A DNA stretch of 42,019 nt, taken from assembly GCA_021324015.1 (NCBI GenBank), contig JAJPJX010000182.1:1-42019 (forward strand), written 5' to 3'. Numbering within the stretch: position 1 is the stretch's first letter; each line of letters starts with the position of its first letter. Both the position numbers and the translations under genes were made by a program. Shown piece by piece: positions 17,970 through 26,018 of the stretch. The notes under the pieces are model-generated. The model did no database searches. It was not told where the DNA came from and saw nothing but the letters and a program-made list of their open reading frames with translations. The stretch comes from Solibacteraceae bacterium (GTDB taxonomy: Bacteria; Acidobacteriota; Terriglobia; Bryobacterales; Bryobacteraceae).

Positions 17970-18923
17970 TCAAGGTTGGGCCGGCGGGCCGCTCTTGATG
18001 TCGGGGCGGGTGCGGTCGGCGACGATCATGGCGTTCCGGATCTGACTGGCGAGGACGGAGAGGGTGCCGGGCGAGTGCGGGATGAGCACCGTGTTGGTCT
18101 GCGACGAAGCTCCGAGCTCCTTCAGGGTGTCGAAATACTGGGTCATCAGGACAAGGTTCATCACGTCCTGCGCCGTGGCGCCCGGCACACTCTCCTGAAA
18201 CTCGCTGACGGATTCGCGCAGACCGTCCACGATCGCTTTGCGCTGGTCGGCGATGCCCTTGCCCTGGAGCGCCTTGCTCTGGGCTTCGGCCTCGGCCGCC
18301 TTGACTTTGAGAATGCGGTCGGCTTCGCCCTTCTCGCTGGCGGCGACGCGGAGGCGCTGCGCGGCGTTGATCTCGTTCATCGAGGCCTTGACCTTGGCGT
18401 CGGGATCGATATCGGTGACCAGCGCCTTCACGATGCCATAGCCGAAATCGTCCATTAGCTGGGCAAGCTCGGTCTTGACCGCGTCGGCGATCTCGTCTTT
18501 CTTCTCGAATACGTCGTCCAGCTTGATTTTGGGCACGCGCGCCCGGACGACATCGAAGACGAACGAAGTGATCTGCTGATCTGGGCTCTGGAGCTTGAAG
18601 AACGCTTCGTACACTTTTTGCGGATGGACGAAATATTGCACGGAGACGACGACATGGACAAACACGTTGTCCTCGGTCTTGGTTTCCACCTTGACATCCA
18701 GTTGCTGCACGCGCAGATTCACCCATCCGGCGGCCCACTCGATCCACGGCACCTTCATGTTGAGGCCGGCCGACGCCACGCGCACAAACCGGCCGAATCG
18801 CAGAACCACCACCGCCGTCTGCTGCTGCACCGTGAAGAAGGTCAACAACAGCGTAATGATGGCGACGACGGCCATCAACCCGAGGCCTAGATACAAGACC
18901 GTCTGGTCGGTCCCGATTGGCAT
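17970..18923 (-). CDS. SPFH/stomatin-prohibitin family membrane protein
   Basis: 317 aa. An N-terminal transmembrane helix (about residues 9-31, Leu/Val/Ile-rich) is followed by the SPFH domain (GRFVRVASAGLNMKVPWIEW, QLDVKVETKTEDNVFV, VSVQYFVHP). A long Ala/Glu/Lys-rich helix (about 185-250, e.g. AAQRLRVAASEKGEADRIL) forms the coiled coil used for ring assembly in this family. Such proteins form membrane microdomain scaffolds or protease-linked rings. Its stop faces that of the AddA-like gene 46 bases away. The DinB-fold gene lies 50 bases upstream on the same strand and may be co-transcribed. Confidence 0.9.
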   Translation of the reverse strand: MPIGTDQTVLYLGLGLMAVVAIITLLLTFFTVQQQTAVVVLRFGRFVRVASAGLNMKVPWIEWAAGWVNLRVQQLDVKVETKTEDNVFVHVVVSVQYFVHPQKVYEAFFKLQSPDQQITSFVFDVVRARVPKIKLDDVFEKKDEIADAVKTELAQLMDDFGYGIVKALVTDIDPDAKVKASMNEINAAQRLRVAASEKGEADRILKVKAAEAEAQSKALQGKGIADQRKAIVDGLRESVSEFQESVPGATAQDVMNLVLMTQYFDTLKELGASSQTNTVLIPHSPGTLSVLASQIRNAMIVADRTRPDIKSGPPAQP

Positions 18924-18973
18924 CTTGGAAGTCCCCTTTCCGCAAGCGATTGGGCGCTCATTCGAGAGGCATT

Positions 18974-19519
18974 TTAGCTCGCGGCAGAAGGCTCTGCCGG
19001 GGCTGTGGACGGCGTGTTGCGGATGAGGTGCGTCGTGGTGACCGTCTGCCCGACGTGCCGCAGGGTGTGCTCGGCGATGTGGGTGAGCAGGCCGATGACC
19101 GTGGTGGGCAGGCGCTTGCGCCCCACGGTGCGGGGCTCGGCTAAAGTAGCCGGGTCGAGCGCACGCACCACGCCTTCGGCGGCGCCCAGCGACTGCTCGA
19201 CTGCGGCGAGCAACTCTTCGCGGCCGGCGCCGGGCCGGCGCTCGGCTGCGAGCTCCGCCATCTGCTCCGGCGTCAGTTCACGGTTCTGCAAGTAGGTCAT
19301 CAGGCGATCGACACTGCCGGCGATGTGGCGCAGGTGGAAGCCGGCGGGCGTCAGCCCGTGGGGGCGCATCCAGAGCTGCCCGGCGGTGAGACTCTCGGTG
19401 GCGCGAGCCAGGTCTTCCCGGGCTTGCTGAAAGGCAAACAAGACGGGGGTAAGCAGGGGATGGACGCCGGGCAGAGGGCCGCGCAGCCAGGGTTCGGGAA
19501 GAGGAGCGTTGGCAGACAT
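18974..19519 (-). CDS. DinB-fold metal-binding protein
   Basis: 181 aa four-helix protein of the DinB/YfiT superfamily. The expected histidines for a divalent metal are in FHLRHIAGS (His62/His65) and in THIAEHTLRHVGQ (His147, His151, His155). Members include thiol-dependent transferases and stress-induced proteins; the exact activity here cannot be assigned. The Pro/Ala/Ser-rich tail (last about 15 residues) is probably disordered. Its start codon is 32 bases from the divergent enolase-superfamily gene, so the two promoters must overlap each other's coding sequence. Confidence 0.85.
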   Translation of the reverse strand: MSANAPLPEPWLRGPLPGVHPLLTPVLFAFQQAREDLARATESLTAGQLWMRPHGLTPAGFHLRHIAGSVDRLMTYLQNRELTPEQMAELAAERRPGAGREELLAAVEQSLGAAEGVVRALDPATLAEPRTVGRKRLPTTVIGLLTHIAEHTLRHVGQTVTTTHLIRNTPSTAPAEPSAAS

Positions 19520-19535
19520 CTTCTCCGAATATAAT
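19509..19535 (+). promoter_or_regulatory. Promoter of the Tat-leader enolase-superfamily gene
   Basis: TTGGCA (19509-19514) and TATAAT (19530-19535) with a 15-bp spacer. The -35 lies inside the first codons of the divergent DinB-fold gene. Transcription would start about 10 bases before ATG 19552, giving a very short leader that still holds GGAGGAG (19543-19549). The AT-rich core also offers a TATATT on the other strand, so both directions may share it. Confidence 0.55.
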
Positions 19536-19551
19536 CGAGGGCGGAGGAGCC

Positions 19552-20856
19552 ATGCGTCGTAGAGATTTGCTGGCCGGGGCGGCTGCTATGCCGGCCCTGG
19601 CGGCGCAGCAGTACGCCAGCCGCACGCGCGGGTTGCCGCGCCTGACCATCAAAGAGGTGAAGGTCATCCCGACCAGCGCCGGCCGGGGATACCAGTGGGT
19701 GTTCGTAAAAGTGATCACGAGCGAGCCGGGACTGTACGGGCTGGGTTCGGCCAGCAACGTGAACGCGGCGTTCTCGGTGATCAACCTGATCGAGAAACAC
19801 TACGCGCCGTTCTGGGTGGGCAAGGACCCGGACCGCATTGAAGATCTGTGGCAGAGCACCAACGTGCACGCCTACTGGCGCAACAGCATGATCCACAACA
19901 ACGCGCTCAGCGGCCTGGACATGGCGCTGTGGGACATCAAGGGGAAGCGCGCCGGCATGCCGGTGTACGACCTGCTGGGCGGGAAGGCGAGGGACGGCGT
20001 GTCGCTCTACGCGCACGCCGACGGGCGCGATATGCAGCAGGTGGAGGACAACGTCCGCAAGTACATGGAGGAGGGCTACCGGCACGTGCGGGCGCAGATG
20101 GGGGGCTACGGCGGGGGCGGGATGATCGCTCCGGGGAAGGGCAGCCGGCCGGCATCCGGGTTCCAGGGCGCAGTGTTCGACGAGGACCTGTATGTGGACA
20201 CCATCCCCAAGCTCTTCGAGCACCTGCGCGTGAAGCTCGGGCGGGAAGTGAAGCTGCTGCATGATGTGCACGAGCACCTCACGCCCACCATGGCGGTGGA
20301 GTTTGCCAAGCGCATGGAGCCATACCATATGTTCTTTGTGGAAGACATCCTGCCCCCGGAGCAGATCGACTGGTTCCGGGAGATCAAGAAGGTCACCACC
20401 ACGCCGCTGGCCATGGGGGAGCTGTTCACCAGCCCGCGCGAATGGGTGCCGCTGATTTCGGAGCGGGCTATCGACTTCGTGCGGAACCGGGTGTCGCAGA
20501 CCGGGGGCATCACGGCGGCGAAGAAGACGGCGGCGCTGTGCGAAGCCTTCGGGGTGCGCACGGCGTGGCAGGAGGGCGGCGACAACGACCCGGTGAACCA
20601 GCTTGCGGCCTATCACGTGGATTACTCGATTGCGAGCTTCGGCATCCAGGAGGAGAACCACTTCCCGCCGCTGGTGCACGAGATGATGCCCGGCACGGCC
20701 GAGCTGAAAGGCGGTTACTTGTACGGCAACGACGCGCCGGGGCTGGGGATCGACATCAACGAGGCCACGGCGGCGAAGTTTCCGCTGCAACCCCCGCCCG
20801 GCGGCGACACCTGGACCACGGTGCGCGGTGTGGATGGCGGGCTGGTGAAGCCGTAA
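19552..20856 (+). CDS. Enolase-superfamily protein, mannonate dehydratase/RspA-like, with Tat-like leader
   Basis: 434 aa. The N-terminus MRRRDLLAGAAAMPALAAQQ is a twin-arginine-type signal, unusual for a normally cytosolic sugar-acid dehydratase family. The capping domain (about 30-145) and barrel follow. Metal ligands are Asp238 in HDVHEHLTP, Glu264 in FVEDILPPE and Glu290 in MGELFTS, with His240 as in the mannonate dehydratase group. Where that group has a conserved HGPxDxSPV after the RTxW stretch, this protein reads QEGGDNDPV (from Gln340), so an active-site histidine is replaced by glutamine. Metal binding seems preserved but the chemistry may differ. A cytosolic start further in is possible, but no better ribosome binding site was seen. 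Confidence 0.85.
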   Translation: MRRRDLLAGAAAMPALAAQQYASRTRGLPRLTIKEVKVIPTSAGRGYQWVFVKVITSEPGLYGLGSASNVNAAFSVINLIEKHYAPFWVGKDPDRIEDLWQSTNVHAYWRNSMIHNNALSGLDMALWDIKGKRAGMPVYDLLGGKARDGVSLYAHADGRDMQQVEDNVRKYMEEGYRHVRAQMGGYGGGGMIAPGKGSRPASGFQGAVFDEDLYVDTIPKLFEHLRVKLGREVKLLHDVHEHLTPTMAVEFAKRMEPYHMFFVEDILPPEQIDWFREIKKVTTTPLAMGELFTSPREWVPLISERAIDFVRNRVSQTGGITAAKKTAALCEAFGVRTAWQEGGDNDPVNQLAAYHVDYSIASFGIQEENHFPPLVHEMMPGTAELKGGYLYGNDAPGLGIDINEATAAKFPLQPPPGGDTWTTVRGVDGGLVKP

Positions 20857-20893
20857 GTAGACCGGTAAGTAGAACGGCGCGATCCTTTTCCAC

Positions 20894-20947
20894 AGTACCG
20901 GTACTAAGCATAAAGAGAGCGCATCAGGCATTTTCCTGATATATAAT
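20894..20947 (+). promoter_or_regulatory. Promoter and operator-like palindromes of the giant-protein pair
   Basis: A perfect TATAAT -10 (20942-20947) has no recognisable -35 at 15-19 bp. Instead, ATCAGG (20923-20928) and CCTGAT (20935-20940) form an inverted repeat with a 6-base spacer directly abutting the -10. Further upstream, AGTACCGGTACT (20894-20905) is a perfect 12-bp palindrome. This is what an activator- or repressor-controlled promoter looks like. The ribosome binding site GGAGAAAGGGGG lies ahead of ATG 20992. Confidence 0.5.
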
Positions 20948-20991
20948 CGCCCCTACCATCGCCGGCTCGTGCGTGGAGAAAGGGGGCGGAG

Positions 20992-23900
20992 ATGCCACCG
21001 TCCTTTCGTCCGTTGCCTGTGGAAACTGTTGCCCGCCTGCTCGCGGCTTTGCCGCCGCTGCGGACCGGCGACGTCGGAATGCTCAGTGCGGTGCGCACCG
21101 ATTTGGCGCGCGCCATCGCATCGGGGCAGGATGCCGGACAACTGGCAAGCGATCTGTCCACGCCGGCCGCCTGGCTGGGTCTTGACCTGAGGAGGGCGGC
21201 CGGGCCCACGCCTCCCACCGCCCCGCCACCGGCTCCTCCGGCGCCGGCCGCGGAAGAGGCGGCGGTGCCGCCCCCAGCGTGGGCGGTCGCGGCGGCCCAG
21301 GCGGCCGTACAGGCAAAGTCGGCATTGCGCGTGGCGGTGCTGGACCGCGACCCGGCCAGCATGCCGAGTTTGCGCCTTCCGGCCTGGGCACAGGGGCAAC
21401 AGGCAGTAGCCACATATGGCCCGCTGCTGGTCGAAAGCGCCGCGTCGCAGATCACATTTCAAAAGTGGCTGATCATCTACATAATCCCGGTGCAGATGGT
21501 CAGCTTCGTGCAGGGGGCGACAACCTTGTTCATCGCGCCCCTGGCTGCGACGGGAAGTGAGAAGACAGTGACCCTGGCGGCGGGATCGGTCTGGGTGAAC
21601 GTGACCCCACTGGCCGCCGGAGCGCCCGCGAACTCCTTTGCCGGGGTGGCGATTCAAAGCGGAAGCATCACGAGCGACCGGAATCTCACGTTCGGCGGTA
21701 CGACGGTGACGATTCCGGCGGGCGCAACGGTGACGCTCGCAGTGACGCCGGCGGCCCCGGCGGCGTCGGGGAACCCGGCCGTTCAGGTGGCGCCGCCGGC
21801 CACGATCACTTTCACGTTTCCGGGCGCTGGGGCTGCGACGGCCAGCGTGGCGCCCTTCACGGCGCAGATTTGCGGCGAGACGTTCGATGCGGAGCCCAAC
21901 GGCCAGCCGCTGGTCTACAACGACACGGTGAAGACCCTGGCGATTCCGTGCGACACCAACCAGACCCGGTTCGCGCCGGTCACGCAGCCGGGAACGCTGG
22001 CTCAGCTCCATGGCACGGCCACGCTGCTGGCGGCAGGTTGGGCTTTGCAGGTGACGCAGGCCGCTCCGCCTGCGCTGGGGAACGCGGCGGGCGCCGGAAT
22101 CTTCTACCTGGGATTCACCGGGGGCCTCTCGGTACAGTGGACCGGGCTAGGGCGCCCGGAGCCGGAAGCCGGGGGCATTCTTTTGGCGTCCTCGGGGTTC
22201 CTGCTGTTGTGGACGGCCGCGGGCCTGGCGCCGTTCGTGCTCTCGCGGCAGGAGTTCGATCTGTGGGACGGCCAGTTGGCGCCCTCCACGCTGACCGCGA
22301 CGCGATTCGCTGGAAGCGGTCTGGTGTACGAAATTGCCGGCACGCGGGAAGTCATCGAACTGGGGGCGGTGCTCAGCGCGGACCTGGATCGCCCCCTGAT
22401 GGCGGATGGCAGCCGCGCGATCATCGAGATGCCCGGCCTGGTGACCATCAGCAGTCTCCTGGGCAAGCTGCGGCTGTTCGCGTATGGCGCGTTTCCACCG
22501 GCCGATGTTCCCAAGGTGCTGGCGGCATATCCGAACGGATTTCCTCTAGCACTCGACAACGCCTTCCTCAAAGTCAGCGTGCCGCTGCTGCTGGCAGTGG
22601 AAGGGAAAATCACACCGCCAGCCGATGCCGGCGCCTATGTTTCCGCCTCCGGCGCGTTGCTCGTCGGATTCCTGTACCAGATGGAATTCCCGTTCCTGCC
22701 GGACCCGTACACCACGGGCGCCTCGTTGGGCCGGGGAGATGCCCAGAGCCAGGTGGGCGGGCTGCTGGGCGAAGTGGCGTGGCTGAATCCCGGCCAAGTG
22801 GCCTTGCGCATGATCGACCTGGGACACGCCCATCCACTGCTGCCTCCGGCCGCGGAGGCGAGTTCTGACCTGGCGGCGCCGGCGCCTCAAGCGCTGGTGC
22901 TGCAAAAGGGTTCGTTCCAGCTTGGCCAGCCGGGAGCGGTTACGGCGCCATCCACTCCGCCGGTCTTTCCGTTTCACCGGCTGGCAGGTTCCGCGCCGGG
23001 CGCAGTAGCCGTTCCGCAGCCGCTGCCGGCGCCTGCTCCGGCGGCCGGATTCCGCCTCCTGGATGTTTCCACGCGCGCCAGCCTGCTGGGCGTGGAGGTC
23101 ATCGGCTATAACTTCGAAACCGCGCAACAGGTGCTGACCATCGACGGGCTTTCGGCGCGCACCTCGGCTGTGCTGGCGCCCGTGATCACGCTGCCGTCGA
23201 TTTCCTGGGAACCGATGTACAACCAGGCGAAACCGGTGGCGGCTTCGCCGACCGATAAGCTGCTGAACCCGCCGAATGATGGGCCCATGTGCGGGGTCGG
23301 GGTGGCATCCGTCACGCTGGTTCCGGTCTCACCCATTCAATCGTTGGGCGCGATCCTGGCCGGCACGCAGGTGGAGGGCTCGCTCTACGGCGCGCTGCTG
23401 ACGCTGCCGTTCGGACTGGTGGCCGGAATTGCCCAAACCGTGAGTTCCAAGGGCGGCGCGCCGGCGCCGGAGTTGACTCAGCCCAGCTTCGAGGTGCCCG
23501 GGGTCAGCGGGAACGTGACTCTCACGGGCGCGTATCAACTTACCATGCGCCCGCCGCAGACCAATCCCAACGCTCCCCTGTTCTCCGGGAAGACCTACAC
23601 AAGGACGCTGGACGACAACCCGCCGTGGCCGAACCTCTCCTACGGCGAAGAGGTGATGGGGCTGGACGTCGGAACCATCTTCTTCACGCGCTTCAATAAC
23701 CCGGGGAATGGCGTGCCGGTGAAGCGCTATGACCTGACCGGATACGGGGCGAGCCTGTTCACCGACTGGACCAATCTGAACCCGCCGGACCCGACCGACA
23801 TCATTCAGGTGGATTTCGACACCACCGTCGGCCGCACTTCGCACGAGGTGATTCAGGCGCAGAGCGTGATCTATCCCTGGGGCATCAAAGTGGTCCGCAC

Positions 23901-26001
23901 GATCACCATCGACCGGCTGAACAGCGGTTCGGTGGAACGGACGGATTCGGGATGGATTGCCGCGAGCGACGGGCATTTCGTCGTGGCGTCTCCGAAAAAC
24001 GACTTTCAGGCCAAGGATGTGCATGCGGGCGTGATCGACAGCCTGCTGAAGGTCAAGAACATCACCGAATTCGGGGTGCCGCTGACCACGCCCGGAACGT
24101 TCGACTGGTTTCCGCCGAGTCCTCCCCCCGGATCGGGCATCACCAAGGAGCCTGCGACCCTGAACATCACGCTGCAGCCGGTGACCTTCGACGCGGATAT
24201 CGCCATCAACCCGCAGCACACCGTGATGCTGGGCGGATCCAAGGTCCAGGGGCTGGATCTCAAAGAGCACACCGCCGTCGCCAGCACCGGGATCGTGGGG
24301 TATATCGGCCTGACGGCGCTGTATCATCTTTCGCTGACCGATCTGCTGAACTTCCTGGCGACTCTTCCGCCGGGCACGGCGGGCGGACCGATCCCCGCCA
24401 CACTGGATTTGGGCGGCAGCCACAACGTGTTCCGGTGCGTGGGGTTTTCGGCGGCGCCGGCGCAGGACACCGCGCTGGGCAAGAACGGCCTGGTCATCGC
24501 CGCGCAGGGCCTGCCCAAGCTGCCGCAGGGGAGCGCCTGGTCGGTGGCGCTGAAACAGACCAGCGATGCGGCGCCGCACGCGCTGCCTCCTACGCAGCCG
24601 ATCCCGGTGGTGCAGCCCAACGACGCAACCGGGAATCCAGGGAAAGAGGCGCATTTCGCGGATCCCTCGGACATCTTCCGGCTGGCGCAGAGTCCGCCCG
24701 CCGCCCCGCAGTACCTCTACGGCTTCTTGCAGGACGTGACTACGCAGAAGTCGTTTCTGGCCCAGCCGTACGTGACCCACGCCAGCCAGGTTTTGTCGCT
24801 GCGGCAAACGCCGAGCTTGGCCGATCCGGGCGTTCTGCTGGGGGCGGTGACGAGCTTTCCGGCGCTGGGATCGGCTCTGCCGCTCACCGGACTGGACCAA
24901 CTGGCCTCCAATCTCGGCGAGGTGAGCCTGGCCATCGACAAATGGTTCGATACGTTCCCGCCGCCCAAACCTTTCTGGCAATCTCCGCCGGCGCAGACCA
25001 AAATTACGCACCTGATCAACACCTCGGTGGCAACGGTGGACCTGGTATACCGCTGGCGGCTGCCGGAAAGCGGCGACAACCCGCCCACGTGGACCCCGCC
25101 GGATGGGTGGCCCCCGGGTGGCGACACGAACGCGATGATTCACATCACGCTGGGGCAGCCCACCGGACCGACCTGGTCAATCGATATTTACCAGGTGGCG
25201 CTGGTGCTCACGCTGCCGGGGATTTCCAGCACGCCCGCGCTGTGGATTGAAGGTTCGTTCCACGCGGATTCCGAATCGCCCGCGAACTTCCCGGACCTCC
25301 AGGTGTTCTACGACGGTCCGCTGCAGCCGATCACGAAATTCTTCAGCACGCTGCAAACGCTGGGACAGGCGCTGGGGTTCAGCGACCCTGGCTCGGGCGG
25401 CGGGCTGAATGTGCACTTTGCGGACGGCGCCCTGACCATCCAGGAAACGTTCAACCTGGGGACGCTGCCCCTCGGCCCTGGAGAAATCCAGAATATTTCG
25501 CTGGATATGGGCGGCAGCATCGATCTGCCGGCGCTCAATGTGGACTACCTGATCGGCATCGGTTCGCCGGATAACCCGGTGCACTGGATTGTCGATCCCA
25601 TGTCCGGCACGGGATGTTTGCAGGCGGGAGTCCAGGACGGCGCGCTGGCGGTTCTGGTGCAGCTTGGTATCGGGCTGGGCCTGGCGATCGACCTGGGAAT
25701 CGCGTCCGGCAGCGCGTCGATCGTGATCGCGTTCCAGGTGCAGATCACCGGCGCGGAATTCGAGCTGCTGCTGCTTCTCACCGGACAGGCGCAGGTAGAC
25801 GTCCTGGGCGGACTGGCGAGCTGCTCGATCACGATTTCGGTGGGGCTGGGCCTGGAGTTCGCCCTGCCGCCGTCGAATCCGGAACCGGTCACGGCTCTCG
25901 GGACGGCGAGCGTGGCGATCCACCTGAGCATCTGCTGGATCATTTCGATCGACTGGTCCGGGAGTTGGTCCTTCTCGCATCAGTTTTCGGTGCCGGTATA
26001 G
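20992..26001 (+). CDS. Giant beta-rich protein of unknown function (first of pair)
   Basis: 1669 aa, not recognised as a named family. No signal peptide is visible. Residues 1-65 are helical, about 66-98 form a Pro/Ala linker, then a helical stretch, and one strongly hydrophobic segment WLIIYIIPVQMVSFVQG (159-175) that could enter a membrane. From about 190 on it is Gly/Pro/Thr-rich with alternating hydrophobic strands, interrupted by Pro/Ala linkers (about 620-690). A distinct block with RYDLTGYGASLFTDW (912-926) is followed by IQVDFDTTVGRTSHEVIQAQ and a WGIKVVRTITIDRL strand. The last 200 residues are very hydrophobic and strand-like (LGIGLGLAIDLGIASGSASI) and end WSFSHQFSVPV. Codon use matches its neighbours. 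The second giant gene starts 17 bases downstream with its own AGGAG. Confidence 0.8.
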   Translation: MPPSFRPLPVETVARLLAALPPLRTGDVGMLSAVRTDLARAIASGQDAGQLASDLSTPAAWLGLDLRRAAGPTPPTAPPPAPPAPAAEEAAVPPPAWAVAAAQAAVQAKSALRVAVLDRDPASMPSLRLPAWAQGQQAVATYGPLLVESAASQITFQKWLIIYIIPVQMVSFVQGATTLFIAPLAATGSEKTVTLAAGSVWVNVTPLAAGAPANSFAGVAIQSGSITSDRNLTFGGTTVTIPAGATVTLAVTPAAPAASGNPAVQVAPPATITFTFPGAGAATASVAPFTAQICGETFDAEPNGQPLVYNDTVKTLAIPCDTNQTRFAPVTQPGTLAQLHGTATLLAAGWALQVTQAAPPALGNAAGAGIFYLGFTGGLSVQWTGLGRPEPEAGGILLASSGFLLLWTAAGLAPFVLSRQEFDLWDGQLAPSTLTATRFAGSGLVYEIAGTREVIELGAVLSADLDRPLMADGSRAIIEMPGLVTISSLLGKLRLFAYGAFPPADVPKVLAAYPNGFPLALDNAFLKVSVPLLLAVEGKITPPADAGAYVSASGALLVGFLYQMEFPFLPDPYTTGASLGRGDAQSQVGGLLGEVAWLNPGQVALRMIDLGHAHPLLPPAAEASSDLAAPAPQALVLQKGSFQLGQPGAVTAPSTPPVFPFHRLAGSAPGAVAVPQPLPAPAPAAGFRLLDVSTRASLLGVEVIGYNFETAQQVLTIDGLSARTSAVLAPVITLPSISWEPMYNQAKPVAASPTDKLLNPPNDGPMCGVGVASVTLVPVSPIQSLGAILAGTQVEGSLYGALLTLPFGLVAGIAQTVSSKGGAPAPELTQPSFEVPGVSGNVTLTGAYQLTMRPPQTNPNAPLFSGKTYTRTLDDNPPWPNLSYGEEVMGLDVGTIFFTRFNNPGNGVPVKRYDLTGYGASLFTDWTNLNPPDPTDIIQVDFDTTVGRTSHEVIQAQSVIYPWGIKVVRTITIDRLNSGSVERTDSGWIAASDGHFVVASPKNDFQAKDVHAGVIDSLLKVKNITEFGVPLTTPGTFDWFPPSPPPGSGITKEPATLNITLQPVTFDADIAINPQHTVMLGGSKVQGLDLKEHTAVASTGIVGYIGLTALYHLSLTDLLNFLATLPPGTAGGPIPATLDLGGSHNVFRCVGFSAAPAQDTALGKNGLVIAAQGLPKLPQGSAWSVALKQTSDAAPHALPPTQPIPVVQPNDATGNPGKEAHFADPSDIFRLAQSPPAAPQYLYGFLQDVTTQKSFLAQPYVTHASQVLSLRQTPSLADPGVLLGAVTSFPALGSALPLTGLDQLASNLGEVSLAIDKWFDTFPPPKPFWQSPPAQTKITHLINTSVATVDLVYRWRLPESGDNPPTWTPPDGWPPGGDTNAMIHITLGQPTGPTWSIDIYQVALVLTLPGISSTPALWIEGSFHADSESPANFPDLQVFYDGPLQPITKFFSTLQTLGQALGFSDPGSGGGLNVHFADGALTIQETFNLGTLPLGPGEIQNISLDMGGSIDLPALNVDYLIGIGSPDNPVHWIVDPMSGTGCLQAGVQDGALAVLVQLGIGLGLAIDLGIASGSASIVIAFQVQITGAEFELLLLLTGQAQVDVLGGLASCSITISVGLGLEFALPPSNPEPVTALGTASVAIHLSICWIISIDWSGSWSFSHQFSVPV

Positions 26002-26018
26002 CGGCGCAGGAGCGGAAT

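Noticed and set aside
25614-26018. Extension of the second giant protein into the first
   Set aside because: Low-complexity Gly/Arg shadow of the first giant gene; AGGAG and ATG at 26008-26021 mark the real start.
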